From assembly GCA_964370045.1 (NCBI GenBank), contig CAYJGZ010000028.1, positions 1 to 17,202 of the forward strand: a stretch of DNA of 17,202 bases. The letters run 5' to 3'. The position numbers and the translations under genes are program-made. Shown piece by piece: positions 1 to 7,832 of this stretch (positions within the stretch are counted from its first letter, which is position 1; every line of letters starts with the position of its first letter). The notes below the pieces were generated by a model, which searched no databases, was not told the origin of the DNA, and worked only from the letters and a program-made list of their open reading frames with translations. This DNA comes from JAAYCI01 sp964370045 (GTDB taxonomy: Bacteria; Bacillota; Clostridia; Oscillospirales; Ruminococcaceae).

Positions 1-2277
1 GCTTCCCTCTTTGGCGAGAGCGCACCAAGCGCACCCAAAAGTAGCGCACCTACCCAAAAGCCGCTATTTGATGAGACACCCTCTGCCGACACTGCAGTGT
101 TTAAGCCTATATCGAATGTGCCAAAGGAGGATGAGCCCTTACCCTTCAGCACGCAGATGTACGACCTTGGCGACATTGACAAGGCGGAGGGGGCAACCTC
201 TTCAAGCTGCGCACAAAACACTCGCTCGTACGACTTAAACAACAGTACCCCGAGCAGAACCCCCACCGCCTCCCACACACAGGAATTTGATGCGGACAAG
301 AAAGTTTCACCCTCCGACACACCAAACAAAAACCTTTTTGTGGACGAGATGGTGGACGAGCGTTTTAGGGACTTTTTCAAAGAGACCATGATTGTGGAGC
401 AGGGGCAGGAGATACCCGAGCCAAAGGCACGCCGCAAAAAGCGCAGGGGGCGCACCGCCATTTTGACGGGCGAGTTTAGCAAGCTTGCCGAGATGGCAAA
501 GCAAGCGGAGGAGGACGAGCAGAAGGCCACCGAGGAAGGCTTTGACGATTATTCAAAGCCGCAGGATGCCGATGCCGTAGAGTGGGACATCGCCTCGCTA
601 TGCTCCACGCTGACACGCCGCTTTATCATCACCGCTGTCATCGGAGTTTTGCTCTTGTGGGTGGGGCTTGGCTTTGGGCAAAACGCCGTGTGGCTGCCCG
701 AAATGATTGCTTTTGAGTTTAACCCCATGGTGTTTTCCGCCGTTTATCTTGTGCTGATTTTGGGCGCAATGATTGTGAACTTTACCACCATAGCGTGTGG
801 CATTGTGGGGCTTTTCGGCGAACCCTCGGTAGACTGTGCACCCTCGCTCGCCTGTGTTGTCGCACTTTTGCAGGGCATTGTCCTCATAGTCCCCTCGGAT
901 GCTTTGCCGCCCACGGACATTGTTTTATACGGTGCGCTCGCCGCATTTTTGCTCGCCTTCAACGCACTGGGCAAGCGCATACGTGCGGGCAGTATCCTGC
1001 GCAATTTTCAGCTGGCAAGCGCCGGATACGACCACTGTGCCGCCTTTGTCGTCGACAACCAAAACGACATTGCGCACAGCATCACAAAGGGCTTGCACGA
1101 GGATGAGCCCGTAATGCTGATAAGCCGTCCCACCGCCCTTGTGAAAGGATTTTTGCGCCAGAGCTTTTCGCTGAGAGGCTCCGACCGCACAGGCAGGGTT
1201 ATAGCGTGGGTACTGCTTGCGTTTTCGCTTGCGGGCGGCGTTATGAGCTTCTTTTTCACGGGCAGCCTGCTTGTGGCCGTCTCCTGCCTTGCAGGGGTAA
1301 TGTGCGTGGGCGCACCGCTGTCCTCCTCGCTTGTGTCCGCCATTCCCAGCACACTTTTACAGCGTGCCACCTCCCGTGTGGGCGCTGTTGTGCCCGGCTG
1401 GTCCGCCATTGAGGAGCTGGGCAAGGTGAATGTAGTCATGGTTACCGCAAAAGACCTCTTCCCCACCTCCTCCATCTCGCTTCGTGGCATAAAGACGTTT
1501 GAAAAGGAACGCATCGACCTTGCTATTTTGTACGCTTCAAGCGTGCTGATAGAGGGCTGCGACACACTGCGTGATGTGTTTAAGGGTGTTATACAGGGAA
1601 AGTCGGACATATTGTACAAAGTGGAGAGCCTTTCGTGTGAGCCGGGCAGGGGCTTTACCGCATGGGTAGAAAACAGCCGTGTGGTGATAGGCAGCCGTGA
1701 GATGCTACAGCGCCACGACATAACGCCGCCGCCCATCGAGACCGAGCTAAAGCACGTGCCCACCGGCCACATGCCCATTTATCTTGCTGTTTCGGGCAAG
1801 CTGTTCGCAATGTTTATTGTGAGCTACAGCGCCGACACAGAGGTGCAGCAGACACTGGACAGCCTTGTGCACAGCGGCATTTCACTGCTTATCCAAAGCG
1901 ATGACATGAACGTGACGGAGGAGCTTGTAGAGCGCACGTATGACCTGCCCGGCGGCAGTATAAAGGTGCTGGGCAGGCACGAGCTGAATATACTCGAGCC
2001 GCTGACAAGCTACATCCCCGAGAGCGAGGGTGTGATGACACATGTAGGCAACTTTGCAAGCTTTATCGGTGGTATGCGTGCAGCCGCCAGCTGTGCAATG
2101 GCCGAGCGCATGAGCAGTATCGTGCAAATATCCTCGGTGGCGTTGATTACACTGTTGTGCATGTTACTCATTTTCAGCGGCGCAGGAGTGCTGGGGCTTT
2201 CGGTGATAATCGGCCTTTTGTATCAAGTAGGCTGGACTGTTTTATCCTCGCTTTTGCCCTTCACTCGAAGATATTAG
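1..2277 (+). CDS. Degenerate P-type ATPase-like membrane protein (5'-partial)
   Basis: The frame is open from the first base with no stop. The GTG at 97 has no ribosome site before it, so the gene most likely begins upstream of the window. Counting residues from the codon at 97: residues 1-165 are hydrophilic and low-complexity, with a basic patch (ARRKKRRGR, 111-119). Hydrophobic helix pairs follow at about 174-240, 250-290 and 366-405, then a soluble region at 440-640 and a last helix pair at 672-718. The order resembles a P1B-type ATPase: a helix with CVGAPL (403-408) where CPC/SPC usually lies, then AIEELGKVNVVMV, then TAKDLFP (450-456) where DKTGTLT belongs. GRGFTAWVENSRVVIGS (517-533) resembles the nucleotide-binding domain. 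QSDD (600-603) replaces TGD, and no GDGxND is visible. The phosphorylated Asp is therefore missing. Inference: a non-pumping scaffold or sensor derived from a P-type ATPase. Function is unknown. Confidence 0.75.
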   Translation, partial: ASLFGESAPSAPKSSAPTQKPLFDETPSADTAVFKPISNVPKEDEPLPFSTQMYDLGDIDKAEGATSSSCAQNTRSYDLNNSTPSRTPTASHTQEFDADKKVSPSDTPNKNLFVDEMVDERFRDFFKETMIVEQGQEIPEPKARRKKRRGRTAILTGEFSKLAEMAKQAEEDEQKATEEGFDDYSKPQDADAVEWDIASLCSTLTRRFIITAVIGVLLLWVGLGFGQNAVWLPEMIAFEFNPMVFSAVYLVLILGAMIVNFTTIACGIVGLFGEPSVDCAPSLACVVALLQGIVLIVPSDALPPTDIVLYGALAAFLLAFNALGKRIRAGSILRNFQLASAGYDHCAAFVVDNQNDIAHSITKGLHEDEPVMLISRPTALVKGFLRQSFSLRGSDRTGRVIAWVLLAFSLAGGVMSFFFTGSLLVAVSCLAGVMCVGAPLSSSLVSAIPSTLLQRATSRVGAVVPGWSAIEELGKVNVVMVTAKDLFPTSSISLRGIKTFEKERIDLAILYASSVLIEGCDTLRDVFKGVIQGKSDILYKVESLSCEPGRGFTAWVENSRVVIGSREMLQRHDITPPPIETELKHVPTGHMPIYLAVSGKLFAMFIVSYSADTEVQQTLDSLVHSGISLLIQSDDMNVTEELVERTYDLPGGSIKVLGRHELNILEPLTSYIPESEGVMTHVGNFASFIGGMRAAASCAMAERMSSIVQISSVALITLLCMLLIFSGAGVLGLSVIIGLLYQVGWTVLSSLLPFTRRY

Positions 2278-2304
2278 CTGTACAAAAATCCTGCAACCCC
2301 TTTG

Positions 2305-2574
2305 TGCGTACGGGGAGTGGACACATAGAGGTGATTTAGAATACGCTGGGCGCAAGAAGAAGGCGCTCAATTAAGGGGCTTGCCCCGTATTCAACATGGC
2401 AACAGCGGCTTTCAAGCCGCCGAATATTTAGTAGGCGTACAATCGCCCACTAAATATTCAAGATGTCCCCCGTCGCCTGTGGGGGCGAGGGTCATCTTGC
2501 CTTACGTTATATCCCCCGCCACAGGCGGGGGATATAACAAATAAATCACCGCATTTGGACACTCCCTGCGTACG
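2305..2574. repeat. 8-bp target-site duplication flanking element copy 1
   Basis: TGCGTACG at 2305-2312 is repeated exactly at 2567-2574, directly outside the two ends of the mobile element. The other copies have different flanking octamers, so this is host target sequence duplicated on insertion rather than part of the element. The inner CGTACG is itself palindromic. Confidence 0.75.
2313..2566 (+). mobile_element. MITE-like multi-hairpin element, copy 1 (254 bp)
   Basis: Non-coding repeat, also found at 9998-10251 and 15882-16142. The ends form an imperfect inverted repeat: the left end starts GGGAGTGGACACA and continues to GGTGATTTA; the right end read in reverse starts GGGAGTGTCCAAA and continues to GGTGATTTA. 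The interior is a chain of hairpins: an outer AATACG/CGTATT pairing (2340-2391) enclosing GGGGC/GCCCC (2375-2386); GCGGCTT/AAGCCGC (2405-2420); a long stem on GAATATTTAGT (2422-2459); AAGATG/CATCTT (2460-2498); and GTTATATCCCCCGC with its complement (2506-2538). There is no meaningful ORF. It lies between two convergent genes. The 8-bp duplications and GG-starting ends suit mobilisation by a transposase supplied elsewhere, for example of the IS256 or ISL3 families; that assignment is inference. Confidence 0.82.
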
Positions 2575-2582
2575 ACAAACAA

Positions 2583-2635
2583 AACAGCCTTTTCTCATCG
2601 GCAGTGCTTGCCGTGTGAGAAAAGGCTGTTAATTT
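2583..2635. terminator. Bidirectional intrinsic terminator
   Basis: AACAGCCTTTTCTCA pairs with TGAGAAAAGGCTGTT across a loop that itself pairs (CGGCA/TGCCG). On the + strand it is followed by AATTTTAT and on the - strand by TTTGTTTGT. It sits between the convergent P-type ATPase-like gene and the DUF3048 lipoprotein gene and can end transcription from both. Confidence 0.8.
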
Positions 2636-2675
2636 TATATATCGCTATTGTGCACCACAAGATAAAAAGCATACG

Positions 2676-3782
2676 CTATGCCGTAGGCAGTGTTTCCTCC
2701 CAGCGCACGGCGGTGGGGCTCTCATTTGAGATTATGCCCATGTAGCTTTTGCCCGGCGCAACTCTCAGCTCTTCGCCACTCGCATCAAACATGCGCAATG
2801 CCTCGGCGGGCCCACCCTTTTGCCACATTATGGGATACACCTTGCCGCCGCTAAAGTAATAGCCGTCCCCACCCGAAAAATCGAACTCGGTGCAAAGGCC
2901 GTCCGGCTTGAGTGTAATGTTTGCACTTAGTAAAAACAGGTTGTCGTACACAAGCCACGTGCCATCCTCATCTGTGTGGTGCGCGTTGTCCCTCATTTTC
3001 ACATACACGCCTTGCGCTGCATCATACGTAAAATATGTCGAGGACACATCCGAAAACGTGGCATATATCACCGCCGCATCCTCGCCACCACTGTACGGCT
3101 CATCCGAAAAGTTGAACATTGCACGCACATCTGCGGTCGGAGCTATGTCTAAATACTCCATGCCCGTCCACAAAAGCCCCGCATCCGTAAACCAGCAGTA
3201 TTCGTTCAGCTTTGCGCCGGGGCCGCCACGCACATCGTCAAACCAAAATGAGTTTTCACCAAGATAGATACCGTCCACACTTTCGTAGTCGAGCACCTGT
3301 AGCAGGTTTCGTGCGTATACAGAGGTGCCTATGTGCGACATAATCGCATTTGTAGGATATGCCATCTGCACAAACTGGTCACGGGTGGAGCGCACAGGCC
3401 CCACCTGTGGCAGCGTGCGATAGTCTGAATACATCGCCATAAGGCGGGTGATGCCACCCTCCGTTTCCATCTCCACAAGGACACTCGCCGCCGACAGCCC
3501 CCTTTGCGGCAGGCTTCGCACATCGTTGCTCACCATCACCGCCACAGGGCGCTGTCCTTCAAGCATTCCCTCACTGCGGGCAAGGCCGGTGAGCGCATCA
3601 AAATCGGTGGCCAGCGGTAGCGGCAACAACTGTGGCTCTTGGGCAATGCTCTCAGGCTCGGAGAGGGCACTGCTCACAGGCGGCACAGAGGATACAGGCA
3701 CATCACCCCCGCCGCAGGAGACCATCAAAAACAACATCACAAGTATCACCGCAAGCGAGGCGCAACGCCCAAGTAAATTCAT
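2676..3782 (-). CDS. DUF3048 (YerB-like) lipoprotein, paralogue A
   Basis: A 368-aa predicted lipoprotein. Residues 1-22 are a signal peptide ending LMVS before Cys23, where lipid attachment is expected. A Ser/Pro-rich linker leads into the DUF3048 domain, with LTGL (64-67), RPVAVMVSN, LPQRGLSAASVLVEMETEGGITRLMAMY, then GPVRSTRDQFVQMAYPTNAIMSHIG. The family is known from Bacillus YerB; its role on the outer face of the membrane is undefined. The length is normal for the family. The start at 3782 is chosen because the signal peptide follows directly; a modest AAAGGG site lies about 13 nt upstream. It lies 335 bp downstream of a paralogue on the same strand, so the pair probably arose by tandem duplication. 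The family assignment is firm; the cellular role is unknown. Confidence 0.9.
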   Translation of the reverse strand: MNLLGRCASLAVILVMLFLMVSCGGGDVPVSSVPPVSSALSEPESIAQEPQLLPLPLATDFDALTGLARSEGMLEGQRPVAVMVSNDVRSLPQRGLSAASVLVEMETEGGITRLMAMYSDYRTLPQVGPVRSTRDQFVQMAYPTNAIMSHIGTSVYARNLLQVLDYESVDGIYLGENSFWFDDVRGGPGAKLNEYCWFTDAGLLWTGMEYLDIAPTADVRAMFNFSDEPYSGGEDAAVIYATFSDVSSTYFTYDAAQGVYVKMRDNAHHTDEDGTWLVYDNLFLLSANITLKPDGLCTEFDFSGGDGYYFSGGKVYPIMWQKGGPAEALRMFDASGEELRVAPGKSYMGIISNESPTAVRWEETLPTA

Positions 3783-4117
3783 AGCTGAAGTGTAGCCCTT
3801 TCTTTGTAATTTTCTTCACTTTCAATCTTTAGATAATATGGATACGAGTGTTCACCCGAGTTAATTTGGCAATTTTTCCGCCATACTTCCTATTCAAAAC
3901 TCACATGCCACAAGGGAGTGTATCGTTTTTCCGCATAGTCTTGCGAAAAAATTGCTCAAAACCCCTGCGGTTTAACTCATGTCCACACTATCTACAACAA
4001 TACCGCACAATTCATGCTTATGTGCATCAGAATTATGCGGTATTGTGCTATATTATTATACTTACCCTGTGTGCTGAGCGCTCACATAATACTCAAAGCG
4101 CACATCATCACGAAATT
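3783..4117. other. Intergenic spacer between the DUF3048 paralogues
   Basis: No gene is supported here. The spacer is AT-rich and holds three inverted repeats: a long hairpin at 3997-4046, a looser pair GCAATTTTTCCGC (3869-3881) and GCGAAAAAATTGC (3943-3955), and the palindrome TGAGCGCTCA (4075-4084). A promoter for the downstream paralogue may lie near 3835-3840 (TATTAT on the - strand), but no convincing -35 accompanies it. Confidence 0.5.
3997..4046. repeat. Long hairpin between lipoprotein genes
   Basis: ACAATACCGCACAATTC pairs with GAATTATGCGGTATTGT, 17 base pairs with one G-T wobble and a 16-nt loop. Neither strand has a good T-run afterwards, so it is not a textbook terminator. It could attenuate read-through between the two lipoprotein genes, stabilise a 3' end or bind a regulator. 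Confidence 0.65.
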
Positions 4118-5305
4118 TTAATCTATATCTTCCGGCTCGGAGCTTACGCTACCGCCCTGCGTGCCCATCGCACCGCTTGTGAGTGCATCGTAAAAGTCGG
4201 GCAATTCAACATCATCCACCACCGCAAGGTAGGTAGTGCCGGTGTTTACCTCCAAAAGTTCCTCGCTCTTGTCGCCCTTTAGCAGCTGAAGTGGCGAGTT
4301 TGCAGGGCCCTTGCGCCAGTAGATAAGCTCGTAGCCGCCCTGCGTGAAGTAGTAGCCTGCGCCACCGTTGGAGTAATCTACCCTTGGCAGGTTTTCCGTT
4401 GTATTTGGGTACACATCAAATGGGGCAAACAGCAGGATAACATTGTCAAAATCAAGTTGCTCGCCGTTGTTGTTGTCTATGGTGGGCTCACGCTGGCCGC
4501 TGGAGCTGTTGTGCATACTCATGCTGTATGCGCCTGCGGCATCATCATAATCGAAGTAGCTCATATAATAAGGAGGCGCATGGGGCACTTCCACCATGTC
4601 CACCATACCCTCTTCGGGAACACGAGGCTCTTCATCAAAGGGCAAAAAGTGGAAGATGGGCGAGCTGTAGCTGCGGTAATCATCCAGCTCACGGTTCTCT
4701 ATATGCTCTGTAATAAGCGCAGCGTTTGTGTTGTACCAGCTGTAGGAGTCTGTGCCACGGCTGGGGTCTGTCTCACGCACCGAGTAGTAGTTGGACTGCA
4801 GGTCGAACTCGTGATAATCATAGTCATCCATCATCCAGTTTACGGGGTGAGAGCCTGCAGGGCCCTCGTGCACATAAAAGCCCCAGTAGGGTATCAGCAG
4901 CTGGAAGAACTGGTCACGAGCACTGCGTATACCTCCCGTTGTGGGCATTGTCTCGTAGTCATCATAAATAGCCATAAAGCGGGTAACGTCGTACTCCACC
5001 TTAATTTCCACAAGTATCTCCGCCTCGGATATGCCGTTTTGCGGGCGTGCACTGGGCACATTGTTTAGCATCACCGCCGTAATGCGCTTGCCCTCGGGGT
5101 AGTCCGCATCCTTTTCAAGGCCTGTCAAAAATGCCTGGTTGAGCACCTCGGCCTCCGGCTCAAACTGTTGTGGCATACTTGTCCCCGAGATTGAGGCCAC
5201 AGGCGCAGATGACATGCTTGAAGCAGTCTCTCCACCGCACGCCGCCACCATTACCATAATCATTGCCGCAAGCAGCAACGCCACCGTCTTTTTACACTTG
5301 TTCAT
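4118..5305 (-). CDS. DUF3048 (YerB-like) lipoprotein, paralogue B
   Basis: A 395-aa predicted lipoprotein, paralogous to the gene downstream. The signal peptide has a KCKK n-region, a hydrophobic core and the lipobox VAAC with Cys23. An acidic Ser-rich linker precedes the DUF3048 domain: LTGLEKDADYPEGKRITAV, then NNVPSARPQNGISEAEILVE, TRFMAIYDDYETMP, then GGIRSARDQFFQLLIPYWGFYVHEG. The C-terminal half carries YYFTQGGYELIYWRKG, matching YYFSGGKVYPIMWQKG of its neighbour. GGAAAGGA about 14 nt upstream is a loosely spaced ribosome site. A good - strand promoter lies about 270 bp upstream, giving a long leader. It is probably anchored on the outer membrane face. Its substrate or partner is not known. 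Confidence 0.9.
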   Translation of the reverse strand: MNKCKKTVALLLAAMIMVMVAACGGETASSMSSAPVASISGTSMPQQFEPEAEVLNQAFLTGLEKDADYPEGKRITAVMLNNVPSARPQNGISEAEILVEIKVEYDVTRFMAIYDDYETMPTTGGIRSARDQFFQLLIPYWGFYVHEGPAGSHPVNWMMDDYDYHEFDLQSNYYSVRETDPSRGTDSYSWYNTNAALITEHIENRELDDYRSYSSPIFHFLPFDEEPRVPEEGMVDMVEVPHAPPYYMSYFDYDDAAGAYSMSMHNSSSGQREPTIDNNNGEQLDFDNVILLFAPFDVYPNTTENLPRVDYSNGGAGYYFTQGGYELIYWRKGPANSPLQLLKGDKSEELLEVNTGTTYLAVVDDVELPDFYDALTSGAMGTQGGSVSSEPEDID

Positions 5306-5541
5306 AATTGTTTTCGCATTCCTTTCCCATTACAATTTGCACTGTAAGACGGCACATCCCAAAGCGTTTGCAAAACAAATTCGGCCAAATTTTTACTGAC
5401 ACAGCCCCGCCGAAAGCGCTCCCCGAAGTAAAATTTACAGAAAGCGCGCACCCGATATTACGCCGCCCCGTCACTGACATTTTTATGTTGTGTGCGGCAA
5501 AAGCACTTTGCATCACAACAATGCAAACAGCCACACAAATC

Positions 5542-5563
5542 GAATGCTTTTCAAAAAGCATTC
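5542..5563. promoter_or_regulatory. Perfect inverted repeat at the transcript start, possible operator
   Basis: GAATGCTTTT is followed by CA and then the exact complement AAAAGCATTC. With the promoter at 5578-5606 it starts about 8 nt into the predicted transcript. That position suits an operator or a 5'-end hairpin. No T-run follows, so a terminator is unlikely. Confidence 0.55.
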
Positions 5564-5577
5564 AGCCACAATTCTGT

Positions 5578-5606
5578 ATTGTACCCTAATTCACATATTT
5601 TGTAAA
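5578..5606 (-). promoter_or_regulatory. Promoter for the DUF3048 lipoprotein gene
   Basis: Read on the - strand: TTTACA (5606-5601), a 17-bp spacer, TACAAT (5583-5578). Both boxes match the sigma-A consensus at 5 of 6 positions. The start point would be near 5571, leaving a leader of about 265 nt before the lipoprotein start codon. Confidence 0.65.
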
Positions 5607-5723
5607 CCTTATATGCAATTTTCACAGACACGTTTCGCCGTTTTTCCCTTGTGTTTTCCCTCGGTGGCGGCCAAACAAAAATGATTTAGAATGTGTTACG
5701 TAAGGGAAGATATGCACAAAAGC

Positions 5724-5741
5724 AAGCCACCGCTTTGGCTC
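5724..5741 (-). terminator. Weak terminator-like hairpin after the ABC exporter
   Basis: On the - strand GAGCCA pairs with TGGCTT around AAGCGG, followed by GCTTTTG. The stem is short, so termination here is tentative. It lies about 15 bp past the stop codon of the exporter gene. Confidence 0.35.
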
Positions 5742-5755
5742 ACGCCCCGCTCCTT

Positions 5756-7570
5756 TTACCACACGGCGCCTTGGTCTATGCGCATGGCGGTGTACAGCGC
5801 ATGATAATACCCATGCTGTGCCATCAGCTGCTCGTGCGTTCCACGCTCGGTGATTTTGCCCTCGTCCACCACCAATATAAGGTCCGCATGGCGAATGGTG
5901 GACAGCCTGTGCGCCACTAAAAAGCTTGTTCTGCCCGTGAGCACATGCGAAATTGCCTGCTGTATCAGCTGCTCCGTCTCGGTGTCTATACTGCTGGTGG
6001 CCTCGTCCAGCACGAATATAGGTGGGTCTGCAAGTAGCGCTCTTGCAAAGCTTACCAGCTGTTTTTCCCCCGTGGACAGCCGCTCTCCGCCCTCGCCCAC
6101 CTGCGTGTTGTAGCCCTCGGGCAGTTTTTGCACCATAACATCTGCGCTCACCAATGCCGCCGCTTTTTGTATCTCCTCATCTGTTGCATCAAGCTTTCCG
6201 TAGCGTATATTTTCCCGCACACTGCCCGAAAAAAGGTGCGGCTGCTGCAGTACGTAGCCAAGGCGGCTGTGCAGCCACAGCTGGCTGCGCTGCTTTACGT
6301 CTATGCCGTCTATCAGCACCTGCCCCCTTGTCGGCTCGTAAAAGCGACCCACAAGGTTCACCAGCGTGCTCTTGCCCGCACCCGTCTGACCCACCAGCGC
6401 CACGTTCGTGCCTGCGGGAATTTTTAGGTTGAAATCCTGCAAAATCCACTCTTCCCCATCAGGATACTTAAACCACACATCCCGAAACTCTATCTCGCCT
6501 TTTATGTGCTCCCAGTTTTCCTCTTTCGGTGCGAACACATCCCCGTACTTTTTCAGCACCTGCTCATCGTCCGTGATGTGCGGCTTTTCGCTGAGCAGGC
6601 CGTCCACACGCTCTATGTTCGCCTGCGTTGCGATAAACTCCGCAAGCATCCTTGCTATCTGCTGTACCGGCTCGAGTATACCCAGCGCATACGCAAAAAA
6701 TGCAGACAGCGTGCCGAACGGTATGGCATCCTCCACCGTCATGTAGCCGCCCTGCACCAGCACCAGCGCCACCGCCGCCGAGGAGAAAAACGTGATGACG
6801 GGTATAAACATTGCGTTAAGGCGCACCGAGCGCAGCGACGCACGGTACATTTCGCCCGCTGTTTCGCCGAATTCTTGCTTGTTGCGCTCCTCTATCACCA
6901 GCGTTTTGGATGTCTTTGCGCCGGTGATGCCCTCGTTGTATGCGCCTGTGAGCTTGCTGTTTGTCTCGCGCATGTGGCGGTGCGCCTGCAAAAATTTTCC
7001 CTGAAACACCACCGTCAGCACCGCCACCACCGGCACTACCGCCATCACAAGCAGTGCGAGCTGCCAGTTTATCATTAGCATCACCACAAACACCATGATG
7101 ACATAAAATGCGGACCAAAATATGTCGGTGAGCGACCACGCCACAACGCCCGAAATGCGGTTGGTGTCGCTCATCACCCTTGCCAAAAGCCAGCCCACTG
7201 CGTTTTGGTTGTAGTAGGAAAGCCCCAGCGTTTGCAGGTGCAAAAAGGTTGCACGCTTTAGGTCCCTGCCTATGCCCATTTCAATGTTCATCGCAAGGCG
7301 TGCCATGCCAAAAACAGCAAGACCCTGCCCCAATATTGCACATGCGTACACAATCACATACGGCACAATACCCTCCGTAGTGCCCGGCACCACAAAGTTG
7401 TCCATTGCGTAGCTTAAAAACAGGGGCGATGCGACATCTATGCCTGCCATCAGCACCATCAGCGAGAGTGCCACTATCAGTTTTTTGCGATAGGGCTTCA
7501 TAAACGGCCCCATTTTTTTCCACACGTTCAGTGAAAAGCTCTTTTTGCCGTACTGCGTTTTCTCTCGCAT
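5756..7570 (-). CDS. ABC exporter half-transporter with canonical catalytic Glu
   Basis: A 604-aa half-transporter with about six transmembrane helices (30-320) followed by a nucleotide-binding domain. Visible motifs: Walker A GQTGAGKST (394-402), Q-loop LQQP (441-444), an altered signature LSTGE (498-502) in place of LSGGQ, Walker B IFVLDE (518-523) with catalytic Glu523, and H-loop His554. The upstream neighbour has the reverse pattern: normal LSGGQ and Asp for the catalytic Glu. This is the pattern of heterodimeric exporters such as BmrCD, LmrCD and TM287/288, so the two proteins should form one complex in the cytoplasmic membrane. The substrate (drug, lipid or peptide) cannot be read from sequence. 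AAGGAG about 11 nt before the ATG supports the start. Confidence 0.92.
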   Translation of the reverse strand: MREKTQYGKKSFSLNVWKKMGPFMKPYRKKLIVALSLMVLMAGIDVASPLFLSYAMDNFVVPGTTEGIVPYVIVYACAILGQGLAVFGMARLAMNIEMGIGRDLKRATFLHLQTLGLSYYNQNAVGWLLARVMSDTNRISGVVAWSLTDIFWSAFYVIMVFVVMLMINWQLALLVMAVVPVVAVLTVVFQGKFLQAHRHMRETNSKLTGAYNEGITGAKTSKTLVIEERNKQEFGETAGEMYRASLRSVRLNAMFIPVITFFSSAAVALVLVQGGYMTVEDAIPFGTLSAFFAYALGILEPVQQIARMLAEFIATQANIERVDGLLSEKPHITDDEQVLKKYGDVFAPKEENWEHIKGEIEFRDVWFKYPDGEEWILQDFNLKIPAGTNVALVGQTGAGKSTLVNLVGRFYEPTRGQVLIDGIDVKQRSQLWLHSRLGYVLQQPHLFSGSVRENIRYGKLDATDEEIQKAAALVSADVMVQKLPEGYNTQVGEGGERLSTGEKQLVSFARALLADPPIFVLDEATSSIDTETEQLIQQAISHVLTGRTSFLVAHRLSTIRHADLILVVDEGKITERGTHEQLMAQHGYYHALYTAMRIDQGAVW

Positions 7571-7832
7571 TTGCTATATCACTCCTTATGCTTTCACTTC
7601 ACGTATTTTGACGCAGGGAAATGCTTTTCATACGCTATCTGCCATTATCCAAAAAATCTTCCTGCCCCAAATGCGCAAGGCTCTCCCCTACTACCTTGTG
7701 AAACCTAAAACTTCACATATCTGTCGGCTGTTTTTGCCCAAAACTACGTTGTCGTCAATCGGAATACACACAGTATTCCTCATTCCTCCGCCTTGTTTTG
7801 AACAAAAACATCTCGACATCTATTGTATACTT
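7571..7832. other. Spacer between the two ABC half-transporter genes
   Basis: 262 bp without a supported gene. It contains a small hairpin, GGAATAC/GTATTCC (7761-7779), not followed by a T-run. The two genes are in the same direction, so they may be co-transcribed with some processing or attenuation here. The gap is wide for an exporter pair of this type. Confidence 0.4.

Larger units (their letters stand above)
5306..5755. other. Gene-free spacer with the leader of the lipoprotein gene
   Basis: This 450-bp stretch separates the ABC exporter genes from the DUF3048 pair. It holds a - strand promoter (5578-5606), a perfect inverted repeat just downstream of it (5542-5563), about 265 nt of apparent 5' leader (about 5306-5571) and a weak terminator-like hairpin (5724-5741). 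No convincing coding sequence is present. The leader contains no riboswitch that I recognise. Confidence 0.55.

Noticed and set aside
1008..1778. 256-codon - strand frame
   Set aside because: Antisense shadow of the P-type ATPase-like gene.
2375..2538. CRISPR array or chain of terminators
   Set aside because: The hairpins differ in sequence and are not regularly spaced identical repeats, and the whole block recurs with the same ends and target duplications, so a mobile element explains it better.
3848..4282. 144-codon + strand frame between the lipoprotein genes
   Set aside because: It spans the hairpin and runs antisense into the lipoprotein gene; no ribosome site and no coding character.
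4457..5068. 203-codon + strand frame
   Set aside because: Antisense shadow of the DUF3048 lipoprotein gene, His/Val/Cys-rich.
5292..5561. 89-codon frame on the - strand in the lipoprotein leader
   Set aside because: It starts inside the inverted repeat, lacks a ribosome site, overlaps the lipoprotein start and has no recognisable composition.
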